From positions 332,617 through 396,212 of the forward strand of contig NZ_AZDJ01000030.1 of NCBI RefSeq assembly GCF_001434705.1: a DNA stretch of 63,596 nucleotides. Direction: 5' to 3'. The notes beneath the pieces are model-generated. The model did not search any database and was not told the origin of the DNA. It was given only the letters and a program-made list of their open reading frames with translations. The DNA is from Lacticaseibacillus nasuensis JCM 17158. GTDB lineage: Bacteria; Bacillota; Bacilli; Lactobacillales; Lactobacillaceae. Position 1 is the first letter of the stretch, and each line of letters begins with the position of its first letter. This document shows positions 16,260-25,344 of this stretch, piece after piece. Made by a program: the position numbers and the translations under genes.

Positions 16260-16898
16260 CTAGTCACGAAATTCAATGAGCTGATCCACATCGTAACGCG
16301 GACTGGCAATCGGCTTTTCCGCCGGCTTGCCGATAGACACGGCCATCACCGGGACGTAGCGCGCCGGATCCAGGCCAACCGCCGGGAGGATCTTCTTGAA
16401 GTCGTAGCCCGACCACGGGTTAGCCTCATAGCCATGCGCCCGCGCGGCCAACAACAACTGCATCCCGACCATGGCGCCATCCAGGGTGGCGTCCAAGGTC
16501 AAGAAGTTGCGATCGGCATGCTCATACAGGGGCAGGAAGGTATTAAAAATCGATTCCAGCTTTTCTTTCGTGATGTCGCCGGCTTCGTAAACCTTATTCC
16601 ACAATTCGCGATAAACCTTGTGCGATTGCGTATCCCCGGCGATGTAAATAATCGTGCTGGCGGTATCAATTTGTGGATAATTGAACTTCATCGCCGCTTC
16701 CTTCAACTTTTCCTTAGCGGCTGGTGTATCGATGACAACAAAGTGCCACGATTGCAGATTGCAGGCAGACGGCGCGGTGGTCGCCTCCTTGATCATCGCC
16801 TTCACCTCATCATGATCGATGGTCACACTCGGGTCGAACTGGCGAATCGAATGGCGGTTCGTCATCACATCAGTAAAATCATTGTTGACGATTGACAT
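16260..16898 (-). CDS. Nitroreductase family NAD(P)H-dependent FMN oxidoreductase
   Basis: 212 residues from the ATG at 16898, behind GAAGGAGTGTTGATA; the longer open frame upstream contains the promoter. N-terminal NRHSIRQFDP (residues 13-22) is the FMN-binding signature, followed by APSACNLQSWHFVVI (about 42-56), and PVMAVSIGKPAEKP near the C-terminus. Cytosolic homodimer that reduces nitroaromatics or quinones with NAD(P)H. Transcribed alone from 16938-16966. Confidence 0.93.
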   Translation of the reverse strand: MSIVNNDFTDVMTNRHSIRQFDPSVTIDHDEVKAMIKEATTAPSACNLQSWHFVVIDTPAAKEKLKEAAMKFNYPQIDTASTIIYIAGDTQSHKVYRELWNKVYEAGDITKEKLESIFNTFLPLYEHADRNFLTLDATLDGAMVGMQLLLAARAHGYEANPWSGYDFKKILPAVGLDPARYVPVMAVSIGKPAEKPIASPRYDVDQLIEFRD

Positions 16899-16937
16899 TA
16901 TCAACACTCCTTCACGGTCAATTTTGTATCCGCCTTC

Positions 16938-16966
16938 ATTATAGTGCTTCCGGGCGACTTCGTGAA
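16938..16966 (-). promoter_or_regulatory. Nitroreductase promoter
   Basis: Minus strand TTCACG (16966-16961), 17-bp spacer, TATAAT (16943-16938), 40 bases before the start codon. Confidence 0.65.
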
Positions 16967-17051
16967 TCAACAAACAGGTTCTCAGGTGTCGTTTCTGGCC
17001 CAAAGTATCCGGATGCGGATGTCATTTGCGCCAGGCTGCGCACCGTTTTGC

Positions 17052-17135
17052 TTGACAAATTTTGGCAAAGAGCGGATATTTACGGCATGTGCTAAATGGC
17101 ATTAACAATATAGGGCATGCAATTGTTTGCACCGC
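17052..17135 (+). promoter_or_regulatory. Promoter region of pip-marR
   Basis: TTGACA at about 17053 with GATATT 17 bases downstream. Further down are the partial inverted repeat TGCAA-TTG-TTTGCA (about 17118-17131) and a GGCATT...GGGCATGC segment, either of which could be the operator of the MarR protein encoded at the end of this operon. Confidence 0.5.
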
Positions 17136-17159
17136 CGACTTTGAAGGAGTGGACACCAC

Positions 17160-19793
17160 ATGATTCGAAAAGAATTCTCCACCTTGACTCAGCATAAGGG
17201 GTTAATGCTGACGATGGTCGCGATTATCCTGATTCCATTTTTCTACTCGTTTTGTTTTCTGACCAGCGCCTGGGATCCTTACGGTAACACCGGCAAGATT
17301 CCCGTCGCCGTCGTCAACCTCGACCAGCCCGCGGAGCTTCAAGGCACGAAAATTACCGCCGGCGCCGACACAGTGCACAACCTGCGCAACGACGACCAGC
17401 TCGAGTGGCACTTCGTTTCTGCCGCCAAGGCGAAGGCCGGGATGAAGAACAACGACTACTACACCGTCGTCACGATTCCCAAGAACTTCTCCGCGCACGC
17501 GGCAACGGCGCTTAACGCCCACCCCAAGCAGATGAAGCTCACCTACCAAACCAACGGCTCGCTGAACTATGTTTCTGAGATTATCAGCCAAGTCGGGGCA
17601 GATAAGCTGAACAGCCAAATCAAGGAAAAGGTCACCACCGCCTTTTTGAATCAGCTCTTCGCCAAGATCAACGGCATGGGCACGCAGCTCAAAACCGCCG
17701 CGGACGGCTCGGCTCAACTGAAGGATGGCGTCGGCCAGTACACCGATGGCGTCACGCAGGTCGACGACGGCCTCAGCCAGCTCAACGCCAACGTACCCGC
17801 GCTTTCCTCCGGCGTTCAGCAACTCGCTACCGGGGGCAATCAGCTCAACGCTGGGCTTGGTACGCTCTACAGTCAGGTGCCGACCTTGGCCAGCGGCGTC
17901 AACCAGTTGAACAACGGCGGCGGCCAGCTGCAAACCGGACTAGGACAACTGAAGAACCAGACGCCTGCCCTAGCCAGTGGTGTTGGCAAGCTCAGTGACG
18001 GCGCCAACCAGCTCTCCGCGAAAATCACCGGCAGCGGCAAACCCGGCACGCTTGCCAACGGAATTAAGCAACTCAACGATGGCATTAAACTGTTGAAGCA
18101 TTACACCTTGGAGAATCGGCAAGCAGAAAATACTGTAGATGAAACCACGTTCACTGCCCCGCCGTTGCCGACTGCGGTGAGTCAGCTCCAGGCTGGCATG
18201 GTGACGTTACGCGCAGCAGTGGATCACCAAGCAAGTCTGATTAACAAGGTCTTCTTACAATTCGACATTCCAGTTAAACCTAGCGTTGCCGGAATGACCG
18301 CGGACGATATGGCCCAGCTCGGGATTACTGCAGACTCTCAGGTATGGCCACTCATTCACTACGAGAACGCCCAACGTACCACTACCGCCGCGGCAGATCA
18401 GAAGCTTACCGCGCTCGAAACAGCCGTATCCGCGACCGGCGATGCGGCGGCAAAAAAGGCGCTCGAGGAATTCAAGACCGCCTACACCCAAGAAAAAACG
18501 GCGAACGCCGATGCTTACGCTACCACTAAGAACTACCTGAAGTTTGCCAAGACCAGCATCACGCGAACAGACACTCAAGCGAATGGTACCCCGCTCGGGC
18601 TCCAAAAAGCTGTTGCCTTGTTCGACGAGAACCTCACGAACTTGAACAACGAACTGAGTAATTCAAAAACCAGCGGTCACGAGGCGTATGCAGACGCCGT
18701 CAATAAGTTGGTTGTCGGCATGGCTCAACTCAACGACGCAGTTAACGTGTCGAAGAAAACCGGCACACCGAGTCTGAGCCAGGCTATCACCCAATTACAA
18801 GCCGGTCTCAATCAACTTAACTCGAAGGTCCCGGCATTAACTTCTGGCGTCAACCAACTCTACACCGGCTCCACGCAATTGGCCGGCGGGTTGAACCAAC
18901 TGCAAGGTAACGTCCCGGCGCTGACCTCTGGCGTCTCCCAGTTGTATACGGGATCCGGCCAGCTCGCCACCGGCTTGAACCAGCTCAACGGCAAGGTGCC
19001 GACACTGGCGAGCGGCGTGACCCAGCTGAAGGACGGAACGACGAAGCTCACGGCCAACAACGCCAAGCTCAACGACGGCACGGACCAACTGGCCACCGGC
19101 TTGGCCGATGGCTATCAACAGCTGTCCGCCACGAAGCTGACGAAGCTCACCGCCAAGATGTTTGCCGCGCCGTCTAAGGACGTCCAACTGAAGTACACCA
19201 CGGTGAAAAACTATGGCGCGGCGCTGGCCCCTTATGTGCTCGCCTTGGCCCTGTTCATCGCGATCATCATCTTCAACTTTGCTTATCCGATGAAGCGCAA
19301 GGACGCAGACGACCAGTCGTTGTTGCAATGGCTCGGCGGCAAGGTCCTGATGGGCACGCTGGTGGCCGTGGCCGCCGGGTTCACCGAGGCAACCTTGATC
19401 ATCCTCATCAGCCACTTACCGGTGGCCCACGTTGGCGCCTTTTACGCCATTACGATTCTCTTTGCGCTATCGGCGATGTACCTCACGCAAATGCTCAACA
19501 TCGCCTTTAACCGCGTCGGCATTTTCATCGCGTTAGGGCTGTTGACGCTCAGCGGATCCGGCGGCTTATTCCCGGCCGAAACCATCAGCCCGCTGTATGA
19601 AAGCACGCAGAAGTTCCTGCCGATGACCTACGCCATTAACGGCTACCGGGATGCCATTTCCGGCGGGATTGCCGGCGATACCGTCGCCATCAGCGTCATG
19701 TTGCTGGTGGTGGTCGCCTTGCTGAGCCTCGCGTTGATGCTCCCCGCCGCCAAACTGCGTGATCCCCAATCTACCACTTCCCCAACAGACTAA
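17160..19793 (+). CDS. YhgE/Pip domain membrane protein (phage infection protein family)
   Basis: 877 residues. One N-terminal membrane segment (residues 12-36), a long extracellular part, then about five or six C-terminal segments of ABC-2 permease type (from residue 690). The extracellular part has two blocks (about 185-310 and 540-660) of a 20-25-residue coiled repeat with the pattern QL-x-x-G-x-x-x-L-x-x-x-(V/T)-P-(A/T)-L-x-S-G-V. Between them lies a segment (about 315-540) without the repeat and with more AT-rich codons. Homologues include L. lactis Pip, the receptor of c2-type phages, and YhgE. In operon with a MarR regulator, which suggests a stress- or drug-responsive exporter. Physiological substrate unknown. 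Confidence 0.9.
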   Translation: MIRKEFSTLTQHKGLMLTMVAIILIPFFYSFCFLTSAWDPYGNTGKIPVAVVNLDQPAELQGTKITAGADTVHNLRNDDQLEWHFVSAAKAKAGMKNNDYYTVVTIPKNFSAHAATALNAHPKQMKLTYQTNGSLNYVSEIISQVGADKLNSQIKEKVTTAFLNQLFAKINGMGTQLKTAADGSAQLKDGVGQYTDGVTQVDDGLSQLNANVPALSSGVQQLATGGNQLNAGLGTLYSQVPTLASGVNQLNNGGGQLQTGLGQLKNQTPALASGVGKLSDGANQLSAKITGSGKPGTLANGIKQLNDGIKLLKHYTLENRQAENTVDETTFTAPPLPTAVSQLQAGMVTLRAAVDHQASLINKVFLQFDIPVKPSVAGMTADDMAQLGITADSQVWPLIHYENAQRTTTAAADQKLTALETAVSATGDAAAKKALEEFKTAYTQEKTANADAYATTKNYLKFAKTSITRTDTQANGTPLGLQKAVALFDENLTNLNNELSNSKTSGHEAYADAVNKLVVGMAQLNDAVNVSKKTGTPSLSQAITQLQAGLNQLNSKVPALTSGVNQLYTGSTQLAGGLNQLQGNVPALTSGVSQLYTGSGQLATGLNQLNGKVPTLASGVTQLKDGTTKLTANNAKLNDGTDQLATGLADGYQQLSATKLTKLTAKMFAAPSKDVQLKYTTVKNYGAALAPYVLALALFIAIIIFNFAYPMKRKDADDQSLLQWLGGKVLMGTLVAVAAGFTEATLIILISHLPVAHVGAFYAITILFALSAMYLTQMLNIAFNRVGIFIALGLLTLSGSGGLFPAETISPLYESTQKFLPMTYAINGYRDAISGGIAGDTVAISVMLLVVVALLSLALMLPAAKLRDPQSTTSPTD

Positions 19794-19805
19794 CGGAGGC
19801 CCGCG

Positions 19806-20252
19806 ATGGCAGATGGTGACTTGCTCGACGCTTATATCGACGTTTACTTTACCGCCTTTAAGTACATCGGCGATTTGATTTCGGCACCGATGAAGGCCGA
19901 CAAATTGTCCTTTGAACAATTCATGATCATGCGCGACCTGGACGCCGGCCACGAGTTGAACCTGTCGGCCATCGCGCGCAAACGCCGCGTCACCAACGCA
20001 GCCGTTTCCCGGCAGCTGAAGCAGCTGCTGGAGCGCGGCGTCATCACCCAGGAACGCGACACCACGGACCACCGGCGCTACCACTTGCGCTTGACTAATC
20101 ACGGAGCCATCGTCACCCACCGGCTGAACACCACGATTCACAAACGGTTTTACGGCTGGGTGGAGATTCTCGGTGAGGCCGACACCCGCGAGTTGCTACG
20201 CATCATGGGGCGCGTCGGCGAGCATATTATCGCCAAAGAGTTTCCCCAATAA
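19806..20252 (+). CDS. MarR family transcriptional regulator
   Basis: 148 residues, start after GGAGGCCCGCG, 12 bp past the pip stop. The winged helix spans residues 35-105: LSAIARKRRVTNAAVSRQLKQL is the recognition part, followed by the wing RDTTDHRRYHLRLT with the conserved D-x-R. Terminal helices form the dimer. Same operon as the Pip-type protein, so it most likely controls that promoter and itself. Ligand unknown. Confidence 0.92.
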   Translation: MADGDLLDAYIDVYFTAFKYIGDLISAPMKADKLSFEQFMIMRDLDAGHELNLSAIARKRRVTNAAVSRQLKQLLERGVITQERDTTDHRRYHLRLTNHGAIVTHRLNTTIHKRFYGWVEILGEADTRELLRIMGRVGEHIIAKEFPQ

Positions 20253-20258
20253 CGCCAA

Positions 20259-20295
20259 CAAGGCACCAGCGAAAATTCGCTGGTGCCTTGTTTTG
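20259..20295 (+). terminator. Bidirectional terminator between marR and the giant adhesin gene
   Basis: 13-bp stem CAAGGCACCAGCG / CGCTGGTGCCTTG, six-base loop, TTTT on the plus strand. Both genes end within 50 bases of it. Confidence 0.85.
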
Positions 20296-20303
20296 GTTCA
20301 CGG

Positions 20304-23300
20304 TTAGGCTTGACGCTTGCGGTGCCATGCCGCGGTGCCGCCGATTAGGGCCAGCAGAAGCATACCACTGACCATGGCGGTTTGCCCGCTGAGGTCGCCG
20401 GTCGTCGGCAACGTTTTGCCTGTGGCCGGTGCAGGCTGTGGCGCGGCCGTTGGTGAGCCCGGTGTCGCTTCTGGCGTCGAGGTCGGCTGCGTTGGCGTCG
20501 TCGGCGTCCCTGGTTGGCTCGGTGTAGAGGGCTGGTGCTTCACATAAGTCAGCACCAGTGTCTGGTCCGGTAGCGTGAGCGTGCCGGTGAAGGCGCGCGC
20601 CAGGGTGGTGGCGCCATCCGGTAGCGTCGCATCACGATAGGCATACCCATCAAGGGTCGGGGCGACGTAGTGATACCCGTTGCCAATGGCGCCTTCAAGT
20701 TCATTCTTCCCCAGTAAGTTGCCGTGCTCATCCTGCAAAACGATGTGCAGCGTCGCCGGCGTCTCTGTAGGCACTTCCCCGGCGTTTTGCCGGTAGATCA
20801 GCGTCAAGGTCTGGGTTGGCGCCGTCAACGTGCCGGTGAACGTGCTGGCCGCGGTCGTCGTACCATCCGGCAGTGTGGCGTCGCGATAGGTGTAGCCGCC
20901 CAGCGTCGGGGCCGCGTAGGAATACGCGTTGCCGATCGCGCTTCGCAGGTCATCGGTGCCCAAAGCGTTGCCGTGCTCATCCTGCAGAACGATGTGCAGC
21001 GTCGCCGGCGTCTCCGCTGGTACTTCCCCAGCGTTTTGCTGGTAGATCAGCGTTAAGGTCTGTGCAGGCGCCGTCAGGGTGCCGATGAACGTGCTGGCCG
21101 CGGTCAGCGTGTCATCCGGTAGCGTCGCGTCGCGATAGGTGTAGCCGCCTAGCGTCGGGGCCGCGTACGAATACGCGTTGCCGATAGCGCTTTGCAGGTC
21201 GTCACTGCCCAAAGCATTACCGTGTTCATCTTGCAGAACGATGTGTAAAGTTGCCGGCGTTTCCGTCGGTACTTCCCCGGCGTTTTGCCGGTAGATTAGC
21301 GTCAAGGTCTGCGCCGGCGCCGTCAGCGTGCCGGTGAACGTGCTGGCTGTGGTCGTCGTGCCATCCGGCAGCGTGGCGTCGCGGTAGGTGTAGCCGCCTA
21401 GCGTTAGGGCCGCGTACGCATACGCATTGCCGATAAACGCCTGCAAGTCGTCACTGCCCAGCGCGTTGCCGTGCTCATCTTGTAGGACAATGTGCAGCGT
21501 TGCCGCCGTTTCCGTCGGCACTTGGCCGGCGTTTTGCCGGTAGATCAGCGTCAAGGTTTGCGTCGGCGCCGTCAGCGTGCCGGTGAACGTGCTGACCGTG
21601 GTCGTCGTACCATCCGGCAGCATGGCGTCGCGGTAGGTGTAGCCGCCTAGCGTTGGGGCCGCGTACGAAAACGCGTTGCCGATAGCGCTTTGCAGGTCAT
21701 CGCCGCCTAGCGCGTTACCGTGCTCATCTTGTAGGACGATGTGTAACGCGGCGGCGGTCACGTCCGGCACGGTGCCTGTCAGCGGCCGGTATGTGACCAC
21801 GACGTATTGGTCAGGGCTGTACACGGTCAAATCGCTCACCGCCGGCACCGTGGCCACGTCAGGCTGATACCCGGCCAGGGTTGGGGATGGCTTGGCGGCA
21901 AAAGTGGTGGCCGTTGACTGCCAAGGCGTCGTGCTGATGACCGCCCCGCCATTGCTGGACCGGGTGACGCTGCGCGTAAAGGTGACTGTGTCAGTTTGAC
22001 TCGGCGCCGCTGTTGTGTGATCGGCAAACTGGTACACGATTGTTTGGTGAACCACCTTGGTTTGCGTCGTCGTGACTGGTGCCTGCGGGTTGGCGTAGAC
22101 ATAGGTGACGGTGATTGGCGCATCGCCGACGACGCCACTGGCGTTTGCCGGCGTGGCCACCAGCGCGTAGCCCGCCGGAATCAAATTCGTCGGCAAGGCG
22201 CTGGTGGTGTAATCATCCCCGACGTGGTACTCGGTGGTTTGCGGTTGAATGATGTCCGTTTGGGTGCCATCGTCCGCCTGGGCGACGTAGCGCACCGTGA
22301 CGGTTTGCGCGGCAATCACCGTGGCGGCCATCGTTTGCACATTCGTGGCGACGTTGCCGGTGCGATCGACGCCCTTGAACGTCGAGGCAAAGGTCACCGT
22401 TGCCCCATCGTCGGCCCCAGTAATGCCTGTCACCTGAATCGGTAAAATGGCGGCTACTGCGGTATTGGCACCGAGTTGCCCAGTGGTGAGGATGACGCTT
22501 CTGACTTGGGACCAATCGTTGATTTGCTCGGCCGGCACAAAGTCGGTAAGGACCAGCTGGCCGTCGCCAATCGTCGGCACGGTGGTGGCATACAGCAGCT
22601 CGCCGGTATCGGTGGAGTCGCTGGTGATGCTGCCGGCGTCGGCAAGCACGAGGTCAAACGCATCGCCATTGGCCTTACGCGGTAGCACGACCAAGTTTTG
22701 CGTCCATGGTGAGGCCTCGGTGAAGGAATTGATGGTCACCAAGCGCATGGTGCTGGTGTCCAGGCTCGCCGTCGCGCTGCTCGTCGGTGCCTTGAGAAAA
22801 TGCGCGGTGGTCGCCGCGCCATTGGCGGCATCGTAGCGCAGGTAGGTCACATCGGGAGTCATGCGGTCATCGATGCCGTTGCGGTTTTCAAACAGGCCCG
22901 GGATCAGAATCTCCGGGGTCAGCGGCAAGGCGGTGCCGCTAAGCGTGACGGCTTGCCCGCCGATGGTGGCCTGATGGCGCGTGATGAAGTCGGCGGTATA
23001 GGTTGGATCGTCGTATTGGACGAACCAATCGCTAAAGTTCATTTTCCCCGGTAAGGCGTCTTGCTTGACGGTCAGCGCCAGGTTGACCACACCCTTGCTG
23101 GCCACCACATCACTAAAGTCGAGGGTATACACCAGCTCGCCATTCGGGCCGACCGGACCAAGCAGCGTGGTGTACTTGACCAGCGGTGCCGACGTGTCTT
23201 GGCCGTTTTCGGTAAAGGTCACCGTGCTGCTGGCCAAATCGAAGGCGAAGTTGTTCGGTACCGTGAAGGCGTACCGCCCGATTTTACCGGCGTAAGCGGG

Positions 23301-25241
23301 GTTCAGCACCACACCGGCGCTAACGTCGGCGCCGATGTGCACCAGTTTGCCGTTGCTGTTCGACCAGCCGTCGACGTCGACTCCATAGGCCTTCTCCGTG
23401 TATGGCAGCACCAGCACGGGAATCGCCTTGGTCAACGCGGTGGGCTGCTGATCGGAAACGTAGCTGACGCTATAGTCAAAACTGGTCCCAGGCGCTTGCG
23501 GCGTGTCGGCCCAGCCATTGCTGGTAAGCACGGCCGCGAGCTTTTGGCCCGCAGGAATCGTCGCGTACTTGGCGACGATGGTGGCGACGCCTTTGGTCCC
23601 ATCTAGCCCAAGATACGCCTGGCCCGGCGCGCTGGTCACCGTCGTGCCATCCGTATAGGTGGCTGTCAGGCTCGTGAGCTTGGCAAAATCGCCGGCAGTT
23701 AGCGTGAACTGCACGGCCTTGACGCCGTGATAGTCGAAGGTCAGCGTGGCGTTTTGCTGGGCGATGTTGCCGGTGTTGAGGTAGCCGGCGTCAAGTTGGC
23801 CGGAGGCGGGCTGGTTGATGCGGTCCTTGTCCTGCGACGCCATCGTTTGGTTGGCGTCCAGGCCGTCCTTGTACACGGCGGTCACCGGCTGTCCAGCCAC
23901 CATCACATCCATGACGGCGGCGGTGCCAAAACTACTGGTGGCCACCGGCGTCGTGGCGACGGGCTTGGCGATGGCCGCGGTCACCGTGGTGGGCATGAGC
24001 TGCACCAAATAGTGGGTCGTCGTGGTCGACCCATCCGGCTGGGTGACGGTGGTCGCCCGCTCGGCTTGCTTCTGGGCATAGGTCAGATCAACGGTAAATT
24101 GATTGGCCTCGGCGCTCAGCGGCTGGGTATAGTGGCCCCAAAACATCAAGGTGGTGATGGCATTCCAGTTTTGGTTCACTGGCAAGGCGACGTTCGTTAA
24201 GGTTAAGGTCGTGCCCGTTTGGGTCAACAACTGATCATCGGTGCGCGGCGCATTTTCGTCACCCGCCAGTGTGGCCATCCCGCCGCCAACGGCCCGGTTG
24301 TCTTCAGCGACCAACCCGGATCCATCGAGGACAAACCCCGCCGGCACCGTGATGCTGCCAGACGCGTTCACGTTTTCCCCGGCGCCGAGATACAGCGGGG
24401 CGGCATGGTCCTCATTCGTGAGCCCCACCCCATAGACATACTGCTGATTCGTCACGAGGTTGGCGTGCCCACGCTGGTTTTGGTCCAGGGTCAACGCACT
24501 TTGCTTGGCCGGCACCGTGACGGTTTGCTGGGTGGTGGTGTCATGCTTGTGCGCGATCTTCACCACGTTTTGGTAATTCAGCGTCGCCTGCTGCTCGCCG
24601 TTGATGGCCAAGGTCACGGGGTAGCTCTCGGTGTGCGCGGTCAACAGGTCGGTGGGTGCGGTTAGTTTTCTGAAGCTAAACGTCGGCCCCATCACCCCGT
24701 CTTCGGCGGCGGTGAAGGTGAACAGCGTCCCGCTGAGGCCGTTTTGCGTCGTTTTGGTCATCACCACGTGCAGCTGCTGGGCCTTGTCGTCCGCCTGCAA
24801 GCCGCTTAAGGCATCCGGGACAAAAATCGTCGCCACATCCCCGGCCTTCATGGCAAAGGCCGCTTGAAACGCCTGATTGCCCTTGCCGCCGTCTTGGGTG
24901 ACGCTGGGATTACCAGTCGTGGTATCATCCGGATACGTCGCCGTGTAGGTCACCGTTTGGTCCCCGGCATACAAGGCCAGGCTCGGCTGTTCCGTCCCCG
25001 CCTCGCCTTTGACAGGCGGGTGGCCCGTTGGTTGCGCCGCCGCAGCCTGCAAGGCCACGTGATTGGCCTGCGTGGTGGCTGTCGTGGTGGTGGTTTGGGC
25101 GGTGTCATCCGCCAAAACGGCCTTTGGTTGGCTGAACGCGGCGGCCCCCACCACCAACGTCCCCAAGCCAGCCGCCAGCCACAGCTTACCTGCCTTATAA
25201 AGTTTGATCCGCTCCGTGCGTTGTGTGGTTAATTTCGTCAT
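20304..25241 (-). CDS. Giant LPXTG-anchored adhesin with five MucBP-like repeats
   Basis: 1645 residues. Start at 25241 behind GAGGAGGAGTCGATC; the in-frame extension upstream has no RBS. Residues 8-45 form a KxYKxGKxW signal peptide (IKLYKAGKLW, then hydrophobic to VLADD). A long beta-rich region without recognised domains follows to about residue 1100. Then a MucBP-like unit (QTVTVRYVAQADDG), a Muc_B2-like unit (TKVVHQTIVYQF), and five tandem 83-residue units starting (A/T)LHIVLQDEHGN and containing GGYTYRDATLPD. A proline/threonine spacer leads to the sortase motif LPTTGD, a hydrophobic helix and RKRQA. Covalently wall-anchored; probably mucus or host-surface binding. Two Rgg-like regulators lie just upstream. 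Confidence 0.95.
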   Translation of the reverse strand: MTKLTTQRTERIKLYKAGKLWLAAGLGTLVVGAAAFSQPKAVLADDTAQTTTTTATTQANHVALQAAAAQPTGHPPVKGEAGTEQPSLALYAGDQTVTYTATYPDDTTTGNPSVTQDGGKGNQAFQAAFAMKAGDVATIFVPDALSGLQADDKAQQLHVVMTKTTQNGLSGTLFTFTAAEDGVMGPTFSFRKLTAPTDLLTAHTESYPVTLAINGEQQATLNYQNVVKIAHKHDTTTQQTVTVPAKQSALTLDQNQRGHANLVTNQQYVYGVGLTNEDHAAPLYLGAGENVNASGSITVPAGFVLDGSGLVAEDNRAVGGGMATLAGDENAPRTDDQLLTQTGTTLTLTNVALPVNQNWNAITTLMFWGHYTQPLSAEANQFTVDLTYAQKQAERATTVTQPDGSTTTTHYLVQLMPTTVTAAIAKPVATTPVATSSFGTAAVMDVMVAGQPVTAVYKDGLDANQTMASQDKDRINQPASGQLDAGYLNTGNIAQQNATLTFDYHGVKAVQFTLTAGDFAKLTSLTATYTDGTTVTSAPGQAYLGLDGTKGVATIVAKYATIPAGQKLAAVLTSNGWADTPQAPGTSFDYSVSYVSDQQPTALTKAIPVLVLPYTEKAYGVDVDGWSNSNGKLVHIGADVSAGVVLNPAYAGKIGRYAFTVPNNFAFDLASSTVTFTENGQDTSAPLVKYTTLLGPVGPNGELVYTLDFSDVVASKGVVNLALTVKQDALPGKMNFSDWFVQYDDPTYTADFITRHQATIGGQAVTLSGTALPLTPEILIPGLFENRNGIDDRMTPDVTYLRYDAANGAATTAHFLKAPTSSATASLDTSTMRLVTINSFTEASPWTQNLVVLPRKANGDAFDLVLADAGSITSDSTDTGELLYATTVPTIGDGQLVLTDFVPAEQINDWSQVRSVILTTGQLGANTAVAAILPIQVTGITGADDGATVTFASTFKGVDRTGNVATNVQTMAATVIAAQTVTVRYVAQADDGTQTDIIQPQTTEYHVGDDYTTSALPTNLIPAGYALVATPANASGVVGDAPITVTYVYANPQAPVTTTQTKVVHQTIVYQFADHTTAAPSQTDTVTFTRSVTRSSNGGAVISTTPWQSTATTFAAKPSPTLAGYQPDVATVPAVSDLTVYSPDQYVVVTYRPLTGTVPDVTAAALHIVLQDEHGNALGGDDLQSAIGNAFSYAAPTLGGYTYRDAMLPDGTTTTVSTFTGTLTAPTQTLTLIYRQNAGQVPTETAATLHIVLQDEHGNALGSDDLQAFIGNAYAYAALTLGGYTYRDATLPDGTTTTASTFTGTLTAPAQTLTLIYRQNAGEVPTETPATLHIVLQDEHGNALGSDDLQSAIGNAYSYAAPTLGGYTYRDATLPDDTLTAASTFIGTLTAPAQTLTLIYQQNAGEVPAETPATLHIVLQDEHGNALGTDDLRSAIGNAYSYAAPTLGGYTYRDATLPDGTTTAASTFTGTLTAPTQTLTLIYRQNAGEVPTETPATLHIVLQDEHGNLLGKNELEGAIGNGYHYVAPTLDGYAYRDATLPDGATTLARAFTGTLTLPDQTLVLTYVKHQPSTPSQPGTPTTPTQPTSTPEATPGSPTAAPQPAPATGKTLPTTGDLSGQTAMVSGMLLLALIGGTAAWHRKRQA
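20541..21780 (-). repeat. Five tandem 249-bp repeats inside the adhesin gene
   Basis: The same DNA pattern recurs every 249 bp (for example the word ATGTGCAGCGT/ATGTGTAA near 20742, 20991, 21240, 21489 and 21738), encoding five 83-residue units. The inner three are most alike; the unit nearest the C-terminus is the most diverged (LLGKNELEGAIGNGYHYVAP). Such arrays change copy number by recombination. Confidence 0.95.
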
Positions 25242-25279
25242 GATCGACTCCTCCTCAGACTTCGCACTCCCATACCTGC

Positions 25280-25285
25280 AGTATA
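25280..25285 (-). promoter_or_regulatory. Adhesin promoter -10
   Basis: TATACT on the minus strand (25285-25280), about 40 bases before the start codon. The -35 is not clear; TTGCCC upstream is 13 bases away, too close, which suggests an activator-dependent promoter. Confidence 0.4.
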
Positions 25286-25309
25286 CGAAGAATCCAGAGG
25301 GCAACAGAA

Positions 25310-25337
25310 AAGCGGGCATATCTGCCCGCTTTTCGTC
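25310..25337 (-). terminator. Terminator after the Rgg-like gene pair
   Basis: Perfect stem AAAAGCGGGCA / TGCCCGCTTTT with a four-base loop; T-tracts on both strands. Confidence 0.85.
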
Positions 25338-25344
25338 GCTTCGA

